64,000 nt of DNA from the NCBI GenBank assembly GCA_019352035.1, contig JABBNZ010000010.1, positions 1 through 64,000 on the forward strand, written 5' to 3'. This document shows positions 1-9,344 of this stretch, one piece after another. Within the stretch, counting starts at the first letter, position 1. The number at the start of each line of letters is the position of its first letter. The translations under genes were made by a program, and so were the position numbers. The notes beneath the pieces are model-generated. The model searched no databases. It had not been told where the DNA came from and saw only the letters and a program-made list of their open reading frames with translations. Source of the DNA: Pseudomonadota bacterium. GTDB taxonomy: Bacteria; Pseudomonadota; Gammaproteobacteria; Steroidobacterales; Steroidobacteraceae.

Positions 1-3
1 GCC

Positions 4-102
4 CCGCCGCCGCAGGTGGCGGAGGCGGCGGGCAAAAACCGCGCTTTTGCCCGCCGCCGCGCTGGGCCGGGCACGAGCCCGGATCCAGCGCTTCAAACTA
101 GA
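4..102 (+). repeat. dispersed palindromic repeat, copy A
   Basis: This element recurs at 27097-27195 in the opposite orientation. Both copies share a ~21-nt left flank (CCGCCGCCGCAGGTGGCGGA), a central inverted repeat and a 21-nt right flank ending in CGCTTCAAACTAGA. Here the inverted repeat pairs 26-37 with 45-56, a perfect 12-bp stem with a 7-nt loop. The bamA stop codon (98-100) lies inside the right flank, so the element abuts the gene end. A role in transcript ending or 3'-end protection is inference. No transposase is linked to it. Confidence 0.75.
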
Positions 103-2539
103 ACGCCTGCCCGATGGAGAACTGGAAGCCCTGGGTCTGATCCCCCCAGGTTTCCGACCCGACGGAGTATCGGGTGGCATTCAGCGGCACGCCGTAGCTG
201 AACCGGAAGAGGCCGAGCGGGGCCAGCCACTCCACCGCGATCCCGACCGAGCGCTTGAGGTCGCTCCAGCCGTTCAGGTGATAGGTCACGGGCGTCACCC
301 CGTCCGGCCCGAAGAACTTGATCCGGTTGCCCGTATAGAAGACGTTGCCCAAGTCGAAGAAGAGGCTCACCCGGGCGTTCTGCCGCCACTTGGCCGGCAC
401 GGGCAGCAGGATCTCGCTCTGGCTGGCGATCATGAAGTTGCCACCATAGGGATTGCCGTAATTGTCCCGCGGCCCCAGAAAGTCCGTGCGAAAGCCGCGG
501 ACCGTGTCCGGGCCGCCGCCGAATTGCTGGGCGAACGGCGGGATCGCGGTGGTGTTGCCGAGCGGCCCGCCGTAGACCACGTTGTCCAGCAGCGACAGGG
601 TGAGGTAGTGCCGCCAGATGGGCACGTACTGCTGGAACGTGAAGTTGCCCATCCAGTACCGGACCCCGCTTCCCGGGGTCGTGATGCGGAAGTTGACCGC
701 GGTGCGGTTGCCGCGGTCGGCGAAGAGCGTGCGGTTGCGGTTGTCGTAGCCCCAGCCGGCGACGAGCAGCACGTCGTTGAAATCGGTGCCGTAGAGCTGG
801 AAATCGTTGTTGCTGTAATCCTCGTGCACCAGCCGGCTGTAGGGATTGCCGTTCTGGCGCACCCACTGCTGCGCCTGCTGCGCGCTGCTGTACGAGGTGG
901 TCAGGAGCTTCGAGCTCTCGAACGCCGCGCCGAAGGTGAGGTATTGGAAGAGCGAGATCGGGTAGCTCCAGGTGGGCCCGAGGCTCAGGTTCTTCGACGA
1001 GAAGTTGGAGGAGGACGACACGAACTGGGTGACGTCGCTGTAGGTCACCGACAGCGTCTGGCTGACCCCGTTCATGGTGATGTACGGGTTCGTGTACTGG
1101 ACGGTGTACACCTTGTTGTACGCGCCGCCCTGAAGGTTGATCGCGAAGCGGTTTCCGGTGCCGAGGAAATCGGCATCGGCATAGTTGGCGTTCAGCATCA
1201 GCTTGTAGGTGGCCGAGTACCCGATACCGCCCGAGAGCTGCGCGGCCGGCCCCTGCTTGATCTTGTAATCGACGTCGACCTGGTCCGGAGATCCCGGCAC
1301 CCGCGTCTTCGAGTAACTCACGTTCTTGACGTACGGGAGCCTCTGGATGCGCTGCTTGGAGCGCTCGAGCGCCACGTTCGAGAGATAGCCGCCCTCGAGC
1401 TGCAGCATCTGGCGGCGCAGCACGACGTCGTTGATCGCCGTCTCGCCGGAGAAGGTGATGTTGCGCACGTAGACGCGGTTGCCCGGGTCGACGAAGAAGG
1501 TGATCTCCACCGTGTGCTTCTTGTTGTCCGGAGTCGGCACCGGATCGACCTTGGCGAAGGCATAGCCGTCCTCGCCCAGACGATCCTCGATCAGCTTCTC
1601 CGTGTTGCTGATCAGCCTCCTGTTGAAGATCTCGCCGGGATGGATCTCCACCAGCGGCTCGAGCTTCGCCTCCGGCACGACGAACGTGCCGGCGAGCTTG
1701 ACCTTGGAGATCCTGTAGACCTCGCCCTGGTGCAGGTTGACGTCGATGAAGATGTCCTTCTTGTCCGGCGTGATCTGCACCTGGGTCGAGTTGATCTGGA
1801 AATTGGCGTAGCCGCGATTCATGTAGAAATCGCGCAGGCGCTCGAGGTCGCCCTGCATCGTCTCGCGCGAGTAGCGGTCGTCCTGCCGGTACCAGGAGAG
1901 CCAGTTCGGGGTCTTCAGGTGGAAGCGCTTGAGGATGGTCTTCTGCCCGAACTTCGTGTCGCCCACGATGTTGATCGAGCGGATCACCGCCCGCGCGCCC
2001 TCAACGATATTGATCGCGATCTTGACCCGGTTGTCCGTATCCGGGGTGACCTTGGTATTGATCACGACGCCGTACTTGCCGCGGCTGTAGTACTGGTCGG
2101 TGAGGTACTGGGTGACATCCTCGAGCGTGGAGCGATCGAAGATCTTGCCGGGCGCGAGCCCGACGTTGCGCAGCGACTTCTGCAGATCCTTGGTCTTGAT
2201 CTCCTTGTTGCCCTTGATCGTGAAGCTTTCGATCGAGGGCCGCTCGAGCACCACCACGATCAGCGTGTTGCCCTCGCGGCGCAACTCCACGTCGCGGAAG
2301 AACCCGGTGGCATAGAGCGCGCGGATGGCCTCCCGCACCCGCTGCGGCGAGAGGTGATCGCCGATGTTCACCGGCAGGTAATTGAATACCGTGCCCTGGG
2401 AGATGCGCTCGAGGCCCTCCACCTTGATGTTCCCGACGGTGAAGTCGGCGCTCGGGGGGGAGATGTGCGCCTGCGCGAGCGCGACCGCCGAATGGACGGC
2501 GAGCGCGACGGTAGCCAGCAGCGGGACGCGCGGCTTCAT
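98..2539 (-). CDS. bamA: Outer membrane protein assembly factor BamA
   Basis: BamA is the central Omp85 subunit of the BAM complex, which inserts beta-barrel proteins into the outer membrane. The 813-residue product has a signal peptide (about residues 1-22, ending AVALAQ), then about 400 residues with the repeated pattern of five POTRA domains. A C-terminal 16-strand barrel follows, with the conserved VRGF motif of lid loop 6 (in DTVRGFRTDF) and a terminal phenylalanine. I chose the ATG at 2539 because the signal peptide starts there; an upstream in-frame start would add 18 non-signal residues. It is last in the conserved block after rseP, 149 bp downstream of it. Family assignment is secure. 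Confidence 0.97.
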   Translation of the reverse strand: MKPRVPLLATVALAVHSAVALAQAHISPPSADFTVGNIKVEGLERISQGTVFNYLPVNIGDHLSPQRVREAIRALYATGFFRDVELRREGNTLIVVVLERPSIESFTIKGNKEIKTKDLQKSLRNVGLAPGKIFDRSTLEDVTQYLTDQYYSRGKYGVVINTKVTPDTDNRVKIAINIVEGARAVIRSINIVGDTKFGQKTILKRFHLKTPNWLSWYRQDDRYSRETMQGDLERLRDFYMNRGYANFQINSTQVQITPDKKDIFIDVNLHQGEVYRISKVKLAGTFVVPEAKLEPLVEIHPGEIFNRRLISNTEKLIEDRLGEDGYAFAKVDPVPTPDNKKHTVEITFFVDPGNRVYVRNITFSGETAINDVVLRRQMLQLEGGYLSNVALERSKQRIQRLPYVKNVSYSKTRVPGSPDQVDVDYKIKQGPAAQLSGGIGYSATYKLMLNANYADADFLGTGNRFAINLQGGAYNKVYTVQYTNPYITMNGVSQTLSVTYSDVTQFVSSSSNFSSKNLSLGPTWSYPISLFQYLTFGAAFESSKLLTTSYSSAQQAQQWVRQNGNPYSRLVHEDYSNNDFQLYGTDFNDVLLVAGWGYDNRNRTLFADRGNRTAVNFRITTPGSGVRYWMGNFTFQQYVPIWRHYLTLSLLDNVVYGGPLGNTTAIPPFAQQFGGGPDTVRGFRTDFLGPRDNYGNPYGGNFMIASQSEILLPVPAKWRQNARVSLFFDLGNVFYTGNRIKFFGPDGVTPVTYHLNGWSDLKRSVGIAVEWLAPLGLFRFSYGVPLNATRYSVGSETWGDQTQGFQFSIGQAF

Positions 2540-2688
2540 GTTCTGATACCCAACTTTGTCACTTTCTGAGCTCTCAGGCCCCAACTGTTGCAACGTTCAC
2601 GTAAGTCGACCCCGGCTCGCCGCGGCAGGGAGACCGCGGCGGGGACTTGTGGACCTCTTGGGGTCCTGTGCGCCAGCTCTCTAAAGGC

Positions 2689-4059
2689 TCAACTGAACTG
2701 ACGCGCGATGTCGTTGTAGAGCGCCACCCCCATCAGCAGGATCAGCAGCGCGATGCCCACCTGGGCCCCCAGGGCCTGCGCCCGTTCCGACATCGGGCTG
2801 CCCTTCACCCACTCGACCAGCTGGAAGACGATCTGGCCGCCGTCGAGGATCGGGATGGGCAGCAGGTTCAGGAAGCCGAGCGACAGCGAGATCAGCACCA
2901 GGAAGCCCAGGAACGAGGTCACACCGGCACTCGCCGACTGTCCCGCGTATTCGGCGATGGACACCGGCCCGCTCAGGTTCTTCAGCGATACCTGCCCGAG
3001 CAGCATGCGCCAAAAAAGTCTTCCCTGCAGCGCTGTCATGCTCCAGGCCTGCGTCCCGGCGCTTGCGAGGGCCGCCGCGGCCGAGACGCTGCGGTGCCTC
3101 ATCATGCTTGCAGGATAGGATATTTCGGTCGGTCCGTCCGCATCGATGCGGCCCACGTACTTGCCGCCGACCTTCGCAGTCCCGACTTCCACCTGCACGG
3201 TGTGGGCCGCGTCTTCGCGCAAATATGTCAGGCTGATCGTCGTCCCCGGATGCGGCGTGATCTGCGCGACGAGGTTCTGCCAGTCCTTCACCGCATGTCC
3301 GTCGACGGAGACGATCCGGTCGCCACCCCGCAGCCCGGCGCGAGCCGCCGGGCCGTCCGGCCTCACTTGACTCAGCACCGGCGGAATCGCCGGCACCCAG
3401 AACTGAAATCCGAGGCCCCCGAGCGGGTCCACGGTGAGATGGCGCCGGGCCGCCTCGCTGCGCACGTCGAGATCGACATTGCGCGTCGCGCCATTGCTGC
3501 CGCGCACCGTCAGGTCCGCATTGCCGCGCGAGCTCATCGCATCGAGAAGGCCAAAGAGGACTTCGTGCTGGCCGTCGACCGCGGCGCCATTGATCGCAAG
3601 GATTCGATCGCCGGAGACCAGCCCCGCCTTGGCGGCGATGGAGCCGGGAGTCACCACGCCCACCACCGGCAGGTAGCGCGTGATGCCGTTGACCCAGAGC
3701 ACACCGGCGAGCACGAGAATGGCGAAGATGAAATTGAAGCCGGGGCCTGCCAGCAGCACCAGAATGCGCTGCCAGGGAGGCTTGCGGGTGAAGGACCGCG
3801 GCAGGTCCTCGGGGGCGACCGGGCCTTCGCGCTCGTCGAGGAGCTTGACGTAGCCCCCGAGCGGGATCGGCGCGATGGCGATCTCCGTCGGGTCCGCCCG
3901 GCCGACGCGCCAGGAGAAGAGCGGCGGCCCGAATCCCACCGAGAATCGCAGAACCTTGAAGCCGAGGCGGCGCGCCACCCAGAAATGGCCGAACTCGTGC
4001 ACGGTGACCAAAAGCCCGACCGCGACGACGAACCACAGCGTGTACCAGATGACACTCAT
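2689..4059 (-). CDS. rseP: RIP metalloprotease RseP (site-2 protease)
   Basis: RseP is an inner-membrane zinc protease. In related bacteria it cleaves anti-sigma factor RseA within the membrane during the sigma-E envelope stress response and clears signal peptide remnants. The 456-residue protein has the zinc motif HEFGH in its first membrane segment (about residues 21-25) and a periplasmic region with two PDZ-like domains (GDRILAING and GDRIVSVDG). The third metal ligand is in the LDG motif of [13 protein letters not shown] near the C-terminus. Its ATG overlaps the dxr stop by four bases (ATGA, 4056-4059), which suggests translational coupling. It lies directly upstream of bamA, the usual proteobacterial order. 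Confidence 0.97.
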   Translation of the reverse strand: MSVIWYTLWFVVAVGLLVTVHEFGHFWVARRLGFKVLRFSVGFGPPLFSWRVGRADPTEIAIAPIPLGGYVKLLDEREGPVAPEDLPRSFTRKPPWQRILVLLAGPGFNFIFAILVLAGVLWVNGITRYLPVVGVVTPGSIAAKAGLVSGDRILAINGAAVDGQHEVLFGLLDAMSSRGNADLTVRGSNGATRNVDLDVRSEAARRHLTVDPLGGLGFQFWVPAIPPVLSQVRPDGPAARAGLRGGDRIVSVDGHAVKDWQNLVAQITPHPGTTISLTYLREDAAHTVQVEVGTAKVGGKYVGRIDADGPTEISYPASMMRHRSVSAAAALASAGTQAWSMTALQGRLFWRMLLGQVSLKNLSGPVSIAEYAGQSASAGVTSFLGFLVLISLSLGFLNLLPIPILDGGQIVFQLVEWVKGSPMSERAQALGAQVGIALLILLMGVALYNDIARQFS

Positions 4060-5273
4060 GCCCGCGCTCCCTCGAGCGGGCGGCCCCCGGCCGCACGCAG
4101 CTCACTGTCGATACACTCCGACGCGAGCCGCCTGGCCTCCGCGTCAGCGGCGAGCACATCATCCAGCCCGCCGATCGTTCCCGCGGTACACCGTGTGACC
4201 ACCTGCTCAATGACTTCAGCGATGCCGGGAAAGTTCAATCGGCGCTCCAGAAAGGCATGGACGGCAACCTCGTTGGCGGCATTCAGGGCGACCGGAGTCA
4301 GCCCACCCGACTGTGCCGCCGCCTGCGCGAGGGCGAGACAGCGGAATTTCTGCGGATCCGGGGCGCGGAAGTCGAGCCGCGAGGTCTTCACCAGATCGAG
4401 GAATTCTACACCGGAGGCCATTCTCTCGGGCCACGACAGCGCGCACGCGATGGGCGTGCGCATATCCGGCGAGCCGAGCTGCGCGAGGAGCGACCCGTCG
4501 AGGTACTCTACCAGCGAATGGATGATGCTCTGGGGGTGTACGACGATCTCGACGCGATCCGGCGTCAGCGCAAAGAGGAAGCAGGCCTCGATGAGCTCCA
4601 GGCCCTTGTTCATCAGGGTCGCCGAGTCGACCGAGATCTTGCGTCCCATCACCCAGTTGGGATGCGCGCAGGCCGCCTCGGGAGTGGCCGCGGCGATCGC
4701 CTCCGCGGACCACTCGCGAAATGGGCCGCCCGAGGCAGTGAGCAGGATCCGGCGCACGCCCTTCGGCGCCTCGCCCGTGCGCGAGCCCGCCGGCAGGCAC
4801 TGGAAGATGGCGTTGTGCTCGCTGTCGATGGGCAACAGCGTCGCACCGCTCTCGCGTACGGCGTCCATGAGGAGCGTCCCCGACATGACGAGCGATTCCT
4901 TGTTCGCGAGCAGCAGGCGCTTGCCGGCGCGCGCGGCGGCGAGCGTGGAGCGCAACCCCGCGGCCCCCACGATCGCGGCCATGACGCAATCTGCCTCGGG
5001 CAGCGTCGCGATCTCCGTCAGCGCCCCAGTACCGGCGAGCACGCGAGTACCGCGTGCGGCCGTGCCGAGCTCGGCGGCGAGATCCCGCGCCGCCTTCTCA
5101 TCCGCCATCGCCGCGTATGCGGGCCGGAAGCGGCGCACTTGCTCGGCGAGCTTGCCGGCGTTGCGATTGGCGCCGAGCGCGACCACGCGGTAGCGGTCCG
5201 GATGGCGCGCGAGCACATCGAGAGTGCTCTCGCCGACCGAGCCGGTGGAACCCAAAACGACCACGCCGATCAT
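4056..5273 (-). CDS. dxr: 1-deoxy-D-xylulose 5-phosphate reductoisomerase
   Basis: Dxr converts DXP to 2-C-methyl-D-erythritol 4-phosphate with NADPH, the committed step of the MEP isoprenoid pathway. The 405-residue product begins with the dinucleotide-binding motif [17 protein letters not shown]. It has the metal/substrate segment [14 protein letters not shown] and the conserved stretch [15 protein letters not shown]. The start at 5273 is fixed by homology at [11 protein letters not shown] and by the four-base ATGA overlap with the cdsA stop. The upstream open frame reads through cdsA out of frame and is not part of the gene. Feeding isoprenoid precursors to uppS two genes upstream makes functional sense. 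Confidence 0.97.
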   Translation of the reverse strand: MIGVVVLGSTGSVGESTLDVLARHPDRYRVVALGANRNAGKLAEQVRRFRPAYAAMADEKAARDLAAELGTAARGTRVLAGTGALTEIATLPEADCVMAAIVGAAGLRSTLAAARAGKRLLLANKESLVMSGTLLMDAVRESGATLLPIDSEHNAIFQCLPAGSRTGEAPKGVRRILLTASGGPFREWSAEAIAAATPEAACAHPNWVMGRKISVDSATLMNKGLELIEACFLFALTPDRVEIVVHPQSIIHSLVEYLDGSLLAQLGSPDMRTPIACALSWPERMASGVEFLDLVKTSRLDFRAPDPQKFRCLALAQAAAQSGGLTPVALNAANEVAVHAFLERRLNFPGIAEVIEQVVTRCTAGTIGGLDDVLAADAEARRLASECIDSELRAAGGRPLEGARA

Positions 5274-6112
5274 GGCAGGACTCCTAGAAGAGTGAGGCCG
5301 AGCAGCAGCACGGGCGCCGCGCCCGTGACGCTGTCGATGCGGTCCATCACGCCGCCGTGCCCCGGAAAGAGCGTACCGCTGTCCTTCATCCCCGCGAAGC
5401 GTTTCAGCAGACTTTCCGTGAGATCCCCGACGATGGAGAACGCCACGGCCGCCAGGCAGAGCCCCACGAACGGCCCCGGCGGCAACCGAAACCAGACCGC
5501 CCCGGCGATGGCGACGATGCCGCTCGCCGCCACACCACCGAGCGCGCCTTCCCAGGTCTTGCCCGGCGATACCAACGGGGCGAGGTGCCGCCGGCCGAAG
5601 CGCCGGCCGCAGAAGTAAGCGCCGATATCGGCCATCCAGACGAGCGCCAGCGCAAAGAGGACCCACTCGGCCCCATGCGCCGCCTGGAGCCTCAGGCGCA
5701 TCAGCGCGAGCCAGGCCGGCACCAGCGATAGGAGCCCGGCGAGCCCCGCCGACCAGGGTCGGGCCCGCCGCGGCGCGAGGATGACCCAGGCCAGAGCCAC
5801 GAGCCACCAGAGGAGCGCGGCGCCGAGCAGCCCCTCCAGGGCCGGCGGAGTGCGCGTCGCAACCCACGCGAGCGGCAGGAGGACGCCGACCAGCGCCACG
5901 TACGCCAACCGCGGCAGCGGATCGGCCAATCTGAGGAAAGCCGACCACTCCCACGCGCCCATCAGGACGATGAGCGTCAGGAGGATCACCGTGCCGGTCG
6001 GCGGCAGCCAGAAGAGCACTGCGAGCAGCAGCGCGATCAGCACGGCGGCGGTGGCGACTCGTTTGCGCAGCGACTCGCTCACAGGCCTCGGCCTTTCATC
6101 GCTTGGCTTCAT
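5270..6112 (-). CDS. cdsA: Phosphatidate cytidylyltransferase (CDP-diglyceride synthase)
   Basis: CdsA is an integral membrane enzyme that makes CDP-diacylglycerol from CTP and phosphatidate, the precursor of all bacterial phospholipids. The 280-residue protein is strongly hydrophobic, with about eight predicted membrane segments. The family signature is near its C-terminus ([18 protein letters not shown], with the conserved D-R-x-D). The ATG at 6112 was chosen because upstream residues are not membrane-like and match the overlapping uppS frame. The gene overlaps the end of uppS by 17 bp and the start of dxr by 4 bp, so it is likely translated as part of one operon. Confidence 0.95.
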   Translation of the reverse strand: MKPSDERPRPVSESLRKRVATAAVLIALLLAVLFWLPPTGTVILLTLIVLMGAWEWSAFLRLADPLPRLAYVALVGVLLPLAWVATRTPPALEGLLGAALLWWLVALAWVILAPRRARPWSAGLAGLLSLVPAWLALMRLRLQAAHGAEWVLFALALVWMADIGAYFCGRRFGRRHLAPLVSPGKTWEGALGGVAASGIVAIAGAVWFRLPPGPFVGLCLAAVAFSIVGDLTESLLKRFAGMKDSGTLFPGHGGVMDRIDSVTGAAPVLLLGLTLLGVLP

Positions 6113-6833
6113 TCCCGGCCTGCGGCAACTGTCCGGCCGTGAGGCCGAAACGCCGCTCGCGTCCCGCCAGAAACTCCAGCGCGGCCGACAGCTCCGCGCG
6201 GTCGAAGTCCGGCCAGAGCCGGTCGCTGAAATAGAGCTCCGCGTACGCGATATTCCACAGAAGGAAGTTGCTGATCCGCCGCTCCCCTCCCGTGCGGATG
6301 AGCAGGTCCGCATCCGGCAGCCCGCCGAGCTCGAGCGCCGCGGCGAACCGGTCCTCGTCGATGTCCACGGGCCGCAGCGCACCGCTCGCGCACTGAGCGG
6401 CGAGCTGGCGGGCGGCCTGCACGATGTCCCAGCGCCCGCCGTAGCTCACCGCCACCTGCAGCTTCAGGCCCGTATTGCCGGCGGTATGCTGCTCCGCGGC
6501 CGCGATCTGCGCCTGAAGGCGCACCGAGAGGCGCTGCCGGTTGCCGATGAAGCGCACGCGCACGCGCTGGCGGTGCAGCTCCGCGATCTCGCGGTCGACC
6601 GCCTCGAGAAACAGGCTCATGAGGCTCGCCACCTCCTCCGCCGGCCGCGACCAGTTCTCGCTGGAAAAGGCGAAGAGCGTCAGCGCCTCGACGCCGAGGC
6701 GGCTGCACTCCTCGACGCAGAGGCGCACCGGCGTCAGGCCGGCCTTGTGACCCGCCGAGCGAGGCAGGCCGCGCGCCGCGGCCCACCGGCCGTTGCCATC
6801 CATGGTGATTGCGATGTGCCGGGGGACTCTCAT
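6096..6833 (-). CDS. uppS: Isoprenyl transferase (undecaprenyl diphosphate synthase)
   Basis: UppS condenses isopentenyl diphosphate onto farnesyl diphosphate to make the C55 carrier lipid for peptidoglycan and other envelope polymers. The 245-residue protein has the cis-prenyltransferase signature at its N-terminus (HIAITMDGNGRWA, with the catalytic Asp and the RW substrate contacts). The C-terminal motif RTGGERRISNFLLWNIAYAE is also present. The start is the ATG at 6833, which overlaps the frr stop as TGATG. An in-frame TTG one codon upstream is less likely. Confidence 0.96.
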   Translation of the reverse strand: MRVPRHIAITMDGNGRWAAARGLPRSAGHKAGLTPVRLCVEECSRLGVEALTLFAFSSENWSRPAEEVASLMSLFLEAVDREIAELHRQRVRVRFIGNRQRLSVRLQAQIAAAEQHTAGNTGLKLQVAVSYGGRWDIVQAARQLAAQCASGALRPVDIDEDRFAAALELGGLPDADLLIRTGGERRISNFLLWNIAYAELYFSDRLWPDFDRAELSAALEFLAGRERRFGLTAGQLPQAGNEAKR

Positions 6834-7390
6834 CAAACCTGCATGACTTCCTTTTCCTTGGCCACCAGCAACTGCTCGATGTCGGCCACGTGCTTGTCCG
6901 TGAGCTTCTGGATCTCCCCTTCGGCGCGCCGCTCGTCGTCCTGAGAGATCATCTTCTCCTTGAGCAGGTCCTTCACATCGGTCATGACGTCACGGCGCAC
7001 GTTGCGCACCGCGACGCGCGCATTCTCCCCATCGTGCCGCAGCACCTTGGTGATCTCCCGGCGCCGCTCCTCCGTGAGGGGCGGCATCGGGATGCGGATC
7101 ACCGTGCCAGCCGTCATGGGCGTGAGGCCGAGGTCGGATTTGAAAATCGCCTTCTCCACGGCCTGCACCACGGTTTTCTCCCACGGCGAGACGACCAGGG
7201 TGCGGCCATCCTCGACGGCGATGCTCGCCACCTGCTGCAGCGGCACATCAGATCCGTAGTAGTCGACCTTGAGGTGCTCGATCAAGCTCGGATGCGCCCG
7301 TCCGGTGCGCAGCTTCTTGAGGTCCGTCTGGAAGGTCTGGACGCATTTGCCCATGCGCTCACGAGCGTCTTTCATGATGTCTTCGAGCAT
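6833..7390 (-). CDS. frr: Ribosome recycling factor
   Basis: RRF splits post-termination ribosomes together with EF-G. The 185-residue length is exactly that of the family. The sequence carries the conserved LKKLRTGRAHPSLIEHLKVDYYG segment of the long helical domain and the SVSPWEK-like LVVSPWEKTVVQAVEKAI segment. It also has the C-terminal helix region rich in charged residues (LTEERRREITKVLR). It sits between pyrH (20-bp gap upstream) and uppS, as in most proteobacteria, and its TGA overlaps the uppS ATG. Confidence 0.97.
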   Translation of the reverse strand: MLEDIMKDARERMGKCVQTFQTDLKKLRTGRAHPSLIEHLKVDYYGSDVPLQQVASIAVEDGRTLVVSPWEKTVVQAVEKAIFKSDLGLTPMTAGTVIRIPMPPLTEERRREITKVLRHDGENARVAVRNVRRDVMTDVKDLLKEKMISQDDERRAEGEIQKLTDKHVADIEQLLVAKEKEVMQV

Positions 7391-7410
7391 TTAAGTGTCT
7401 CCGCAGGTGC

Positions 7411-8142
7411 CTATTCGCAGGTGACGACCGTGCCCACGTCCGCGCCGCGCACGATCCGCGTCAGATCGCCGGGATTGTTGAGATTGAAGACCCGCAAAGG
7501 CAAGTGGTTGTCGCGGCACATCACGATGGCGGTGGCGTCCATGACGTTGAGCTTCTCCGTGAGCACCCGGTCGAAGGTGAGCTGAGCGTAGCGCACGGCG
7601 GCGGGATTGCGCATCGGGTCATCGGAGTAGACGCCGTTCACCTTTGTCGCCTTGAGGAGCACCTCGGCATCGATCTCGATCGCCCGCAGCGCGGCGGCGG
7701 TATCGGTGGTGAAAAAGGGATTGCCGGTACCCGCAGCAAAGATGACGACCCGGCCCTTCTCGAGATGACGGATGGCGCGGCGGCGGATGTAATCCTCGCA
7801 GACCTCGTTGATCCGGATCGCGGACATGACCCGCGCGTAGAGCCCCAGGCTCTCCAGCGAATCCTGCATCGCCAGCGCGTTCATGACGGTGGCCAGCATG
7901 CCCATGTGATCGGCGGCGACCCGATCCATCCCGGCACGCGCGAGCCCGGCGCCGCGGAAGAGGTTGCCGCCACCGACGACCACGGCAACCTGCACGCCCA
8001 AGCCGACGATCTCCTGCAGCTCGCCCGCGATCCGCTTGAGGATCGCCGGATCGATCCCGTAGTCACCGCCGCCCATCAGCGCCTCGCCGGAGAGCTTCAC
8101 GAGAATGCGGGAGTAACGAGCCTTGTCATTGCCTTCAGTCAT
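7411..8142 (-). CDS. pyrH: UMP kinase
   Basis: PyrH phosphorylates UMP to UDP; the bacterial enzyme is a hexamer of the amino-acid-kinase fold and is usually activated by GTP. The 243-residue product has the N-terminal nucleotide motif [13 protein letters not shown], the glycine-rich [14 protein letters not shown] and the C-terminal [15 protein letters not shown]. The gene is followed by frr. It is separated from tsf by 227 bp containing several hairpins and a strong intrinsic terminator, so pyrH-frr and the genes beyond are probably transcribed at least partly from their own promoter. Confidence 0.97.
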   Translation of the reverse strand: MTEGNDKARYSRILVKLSGEALMGGGDYGIDPAILKRIAGELQEIVGLGVQVAVVVGGGNLFRGAGLARAGMDRVAADHMGMLATVMNALAMQDSLESLGLYARVMSAIRINEVCEDYIRRRAIRHLEKGRVVIFAAGTGNPFFTTDTAAALRAIEIDAEVLLKATKVNGVYSDDPMRNPAAVRYAQLTFDRVLTEKLNVMDATAIVMCRDNHLPLRVFNLNNPGDLTRIVRGADVGTVVTCE

Positions 8143-8188
8143 TGCCGATCGGCCTCTCTATTGCCTTGTGCGGTGTGGCGCTTTGCTC

Positions 8189-8280
8189 GGCCCATCCTGG
8201 GCCTCGCCCCTTCGGGGCCGCTGCGCGTCCAGCCCATTGACCCGGTCGACCTCGCGGGCGAAAAAACGGCTTTCGCCCGC
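8189..8280. other. series of hairpins between tsf and pyrH
   Basis: Three perfect inverted repeats lie in a row: 8189-8203 (GGCCCA/TGGGCC, 3-nt loop), 8206-8218 (GCCCC/GGGGC, 3-nt loop) and 8254-8280 (GCGGGCGAAA/TTTCGCCCGC, 7-nt loop). A terminator follows at 8321-8349. They fill most of the tsf-pyrH spacer. The last resembles the stem of the repeat at 4-102 in having an A-run and T-run at the loop side, but the flanks do not match. Confidence 0.6.
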
Positions 8281-8320
8281 GCATTCATTCATTCGCTTTC
8301 CGCCTACCCCGCTCCGATGG

Positions 8321-8349
8321 AAAAAGCCCCGCCAGAAGCGGGGCTTTTT
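8321..8349 (-). terminator. Rho-independent terminator after tsf
   Basis: A perfect GC-rich stem (AAAAAGCCCCGC / GCGGGGCTTTTT) with a 5-nt loop ends in a run of T on either strand. It starts 21 bp after the tsf stop, reading leftward. It should end most rpsB-tsf transcripts and could act in both directions. Confidence 0.9.
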
Positions 8350-8369
8350 CGTGAGCTTCGATCACTGCC

Positions 8370-9254
8370 TCAGTGCGAGGAGCCCTTCACCTGGGCCATC
8401 ACCTCCGCCACGAAGTCCTCCTGCTTTTTCTCGATGCCGGCACCGACCTCGAAGCGCTCGAACGCAGTCACTTGTGCCCCGGCGCCCTTCAGCAGCTTCT
8501 CCACGGTCGTATCCGGGTCCTTGACGAACGGCTGGCCGAGAAGGGTGATCTCACCCAGGGACTTGCGCAAGCGCCCTTCGACCATCTTGGCCACGATCTG
8601 CGCAGGCTTGCCCTCTCCCTGGGCCTGCTCGGTGAGGATCTCGCGCTCCTTGGCCATCACCTCCTCCGGCACCTCCCGGTGCGAGAGATACCGCGGGTTG
8701 CTCGCGGCAATGTGCATGGCGAGATCGTGTGCGAGCTGCGCGTCCCCGCCCTTGAGCGCCACCAGCGCGCCGATCCGCGTGCCGTGAATATAGGCGCCCA
8801 GATGCTGCGGCGCGGCCAGCACGGCAAAGCGGCGCACGCCGATGTTCTCGCCGATCTTCGCGACAAGCGATCTTCTGCGCTCCTCGATGCTCTCGGCGCC
8901 GTCGAGCTTCGCCTGCAGCAAGGCATCGAGCGTCTGCGGCCGGTCAGCGACCGCCCGCTGGGCCACCGCCTTGGAGAAGGCGCGGAAATCCTGCTCGCGC
9001 GCGACGAAGTCGGTCTCGCAATTGACCTCCACCATGGCGGCGCCGAGGCCGTCGGCGGAGCGCTCGATCGCGATCACGCCCTCGGCCGCGATGCGCGCCG
9101 CCTTCTTGTCCGCCTTGGCCAGGCCCTGCTTGCGCATGAGCTCCGCGGCGGCGTCCAGGTCGCCGCCCGTCTCCACCAGTGCCTTCTTGCACTCCATCAT
9201 GCCCGCGCCGGTACGCTCGCGAAGCTGCTTGACCGTGTCTGCTGTGATGCTCAT
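8370..9254 (-). CDS. tsf: Translation elongation factor Ts
   Basis: EF-Ts is the guanine nucleotide exchange factor for EF-Tu. The 294-residue protein has the N-terminal UBA-like domain ([24 protein letters not shown]) and the conserved [10 protein letters not shown] region that contacts EF-Tu. The remaining core and C-terminal coiled-coil region follow the usual length. The ATG at 9254 is preceded by AGGA at suitable spacing. It is co-oriented with rpsB, 90 bp downstream, and a hairpin lies in that gap. Confidence 0.97.
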   Translation of the reverse strand: MSITADTVKQLRERTGAGMMECKKALVETGGDLDAAAELMRKQGLAKADKKAARIAAEGVIAIERSADGLGAAMVEVNCETDFVAREQDFRAFSKAVAQRAVADRPQTLDALLQAKLDGAESIEERRRSLVAKIGENIGVRRFAVLAAPQHLGAYIHGTRIGALVALKGGDAQLAHDLAMHIAASNPRYLSHREVPEEVMAKEREILTEQAQGEGKPAQIVAKMVEGRLRKSLGEITLLGQPFVKDPDTTVEKLLKGAGAQVTAFERFEVGAGIEKKQEDFVAEVMAQVKGSSH

Positions 9255-9286
9255 GAATATCCTAATGCGCTGCGCGCAGGTCTTAA

Positions 9287-9310
9287 CGGAGCTCGCGCAA
9301 GCGAGCTCCG
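9287..9310 (-). terminator. intercistronic hairpin between rpsB and tsf
   Basis: A perfect 10-bp stem (CGGAGCTCGC / GCGAGCTCCG) with a 4-nt loop lies between rpsB and tsf. Reading leftward it is followed by TTAAGA, which is only a weak T-run. It fits a partial terminator or processing site that would lower tsf relative to rpsB; that role is inference. Confidence 0.55.
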
Positions 9311-9344
9311 AAAATGTAGCGGCCCGGGCAAATCGCGCGCCGAT

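Noticed and set aside
47-2569. 840-codon open frame opposite bamA
   Set aside because: GC-rich antisense shadow: composition rich in Arg, Val, Asp and His, no domain, and BamA on the other strand is certain.
2647-5193. 848-codon frame opposite rseP and dxr
   Set aside because: Spans two well-supported genes on the other strand and shows no domain.
8254-8280. hairpin as a third copy of the 4-102 repeat family
   Set aside because: The loop-side A/T runs look alike, but neither conserved 21-nt flank is present.
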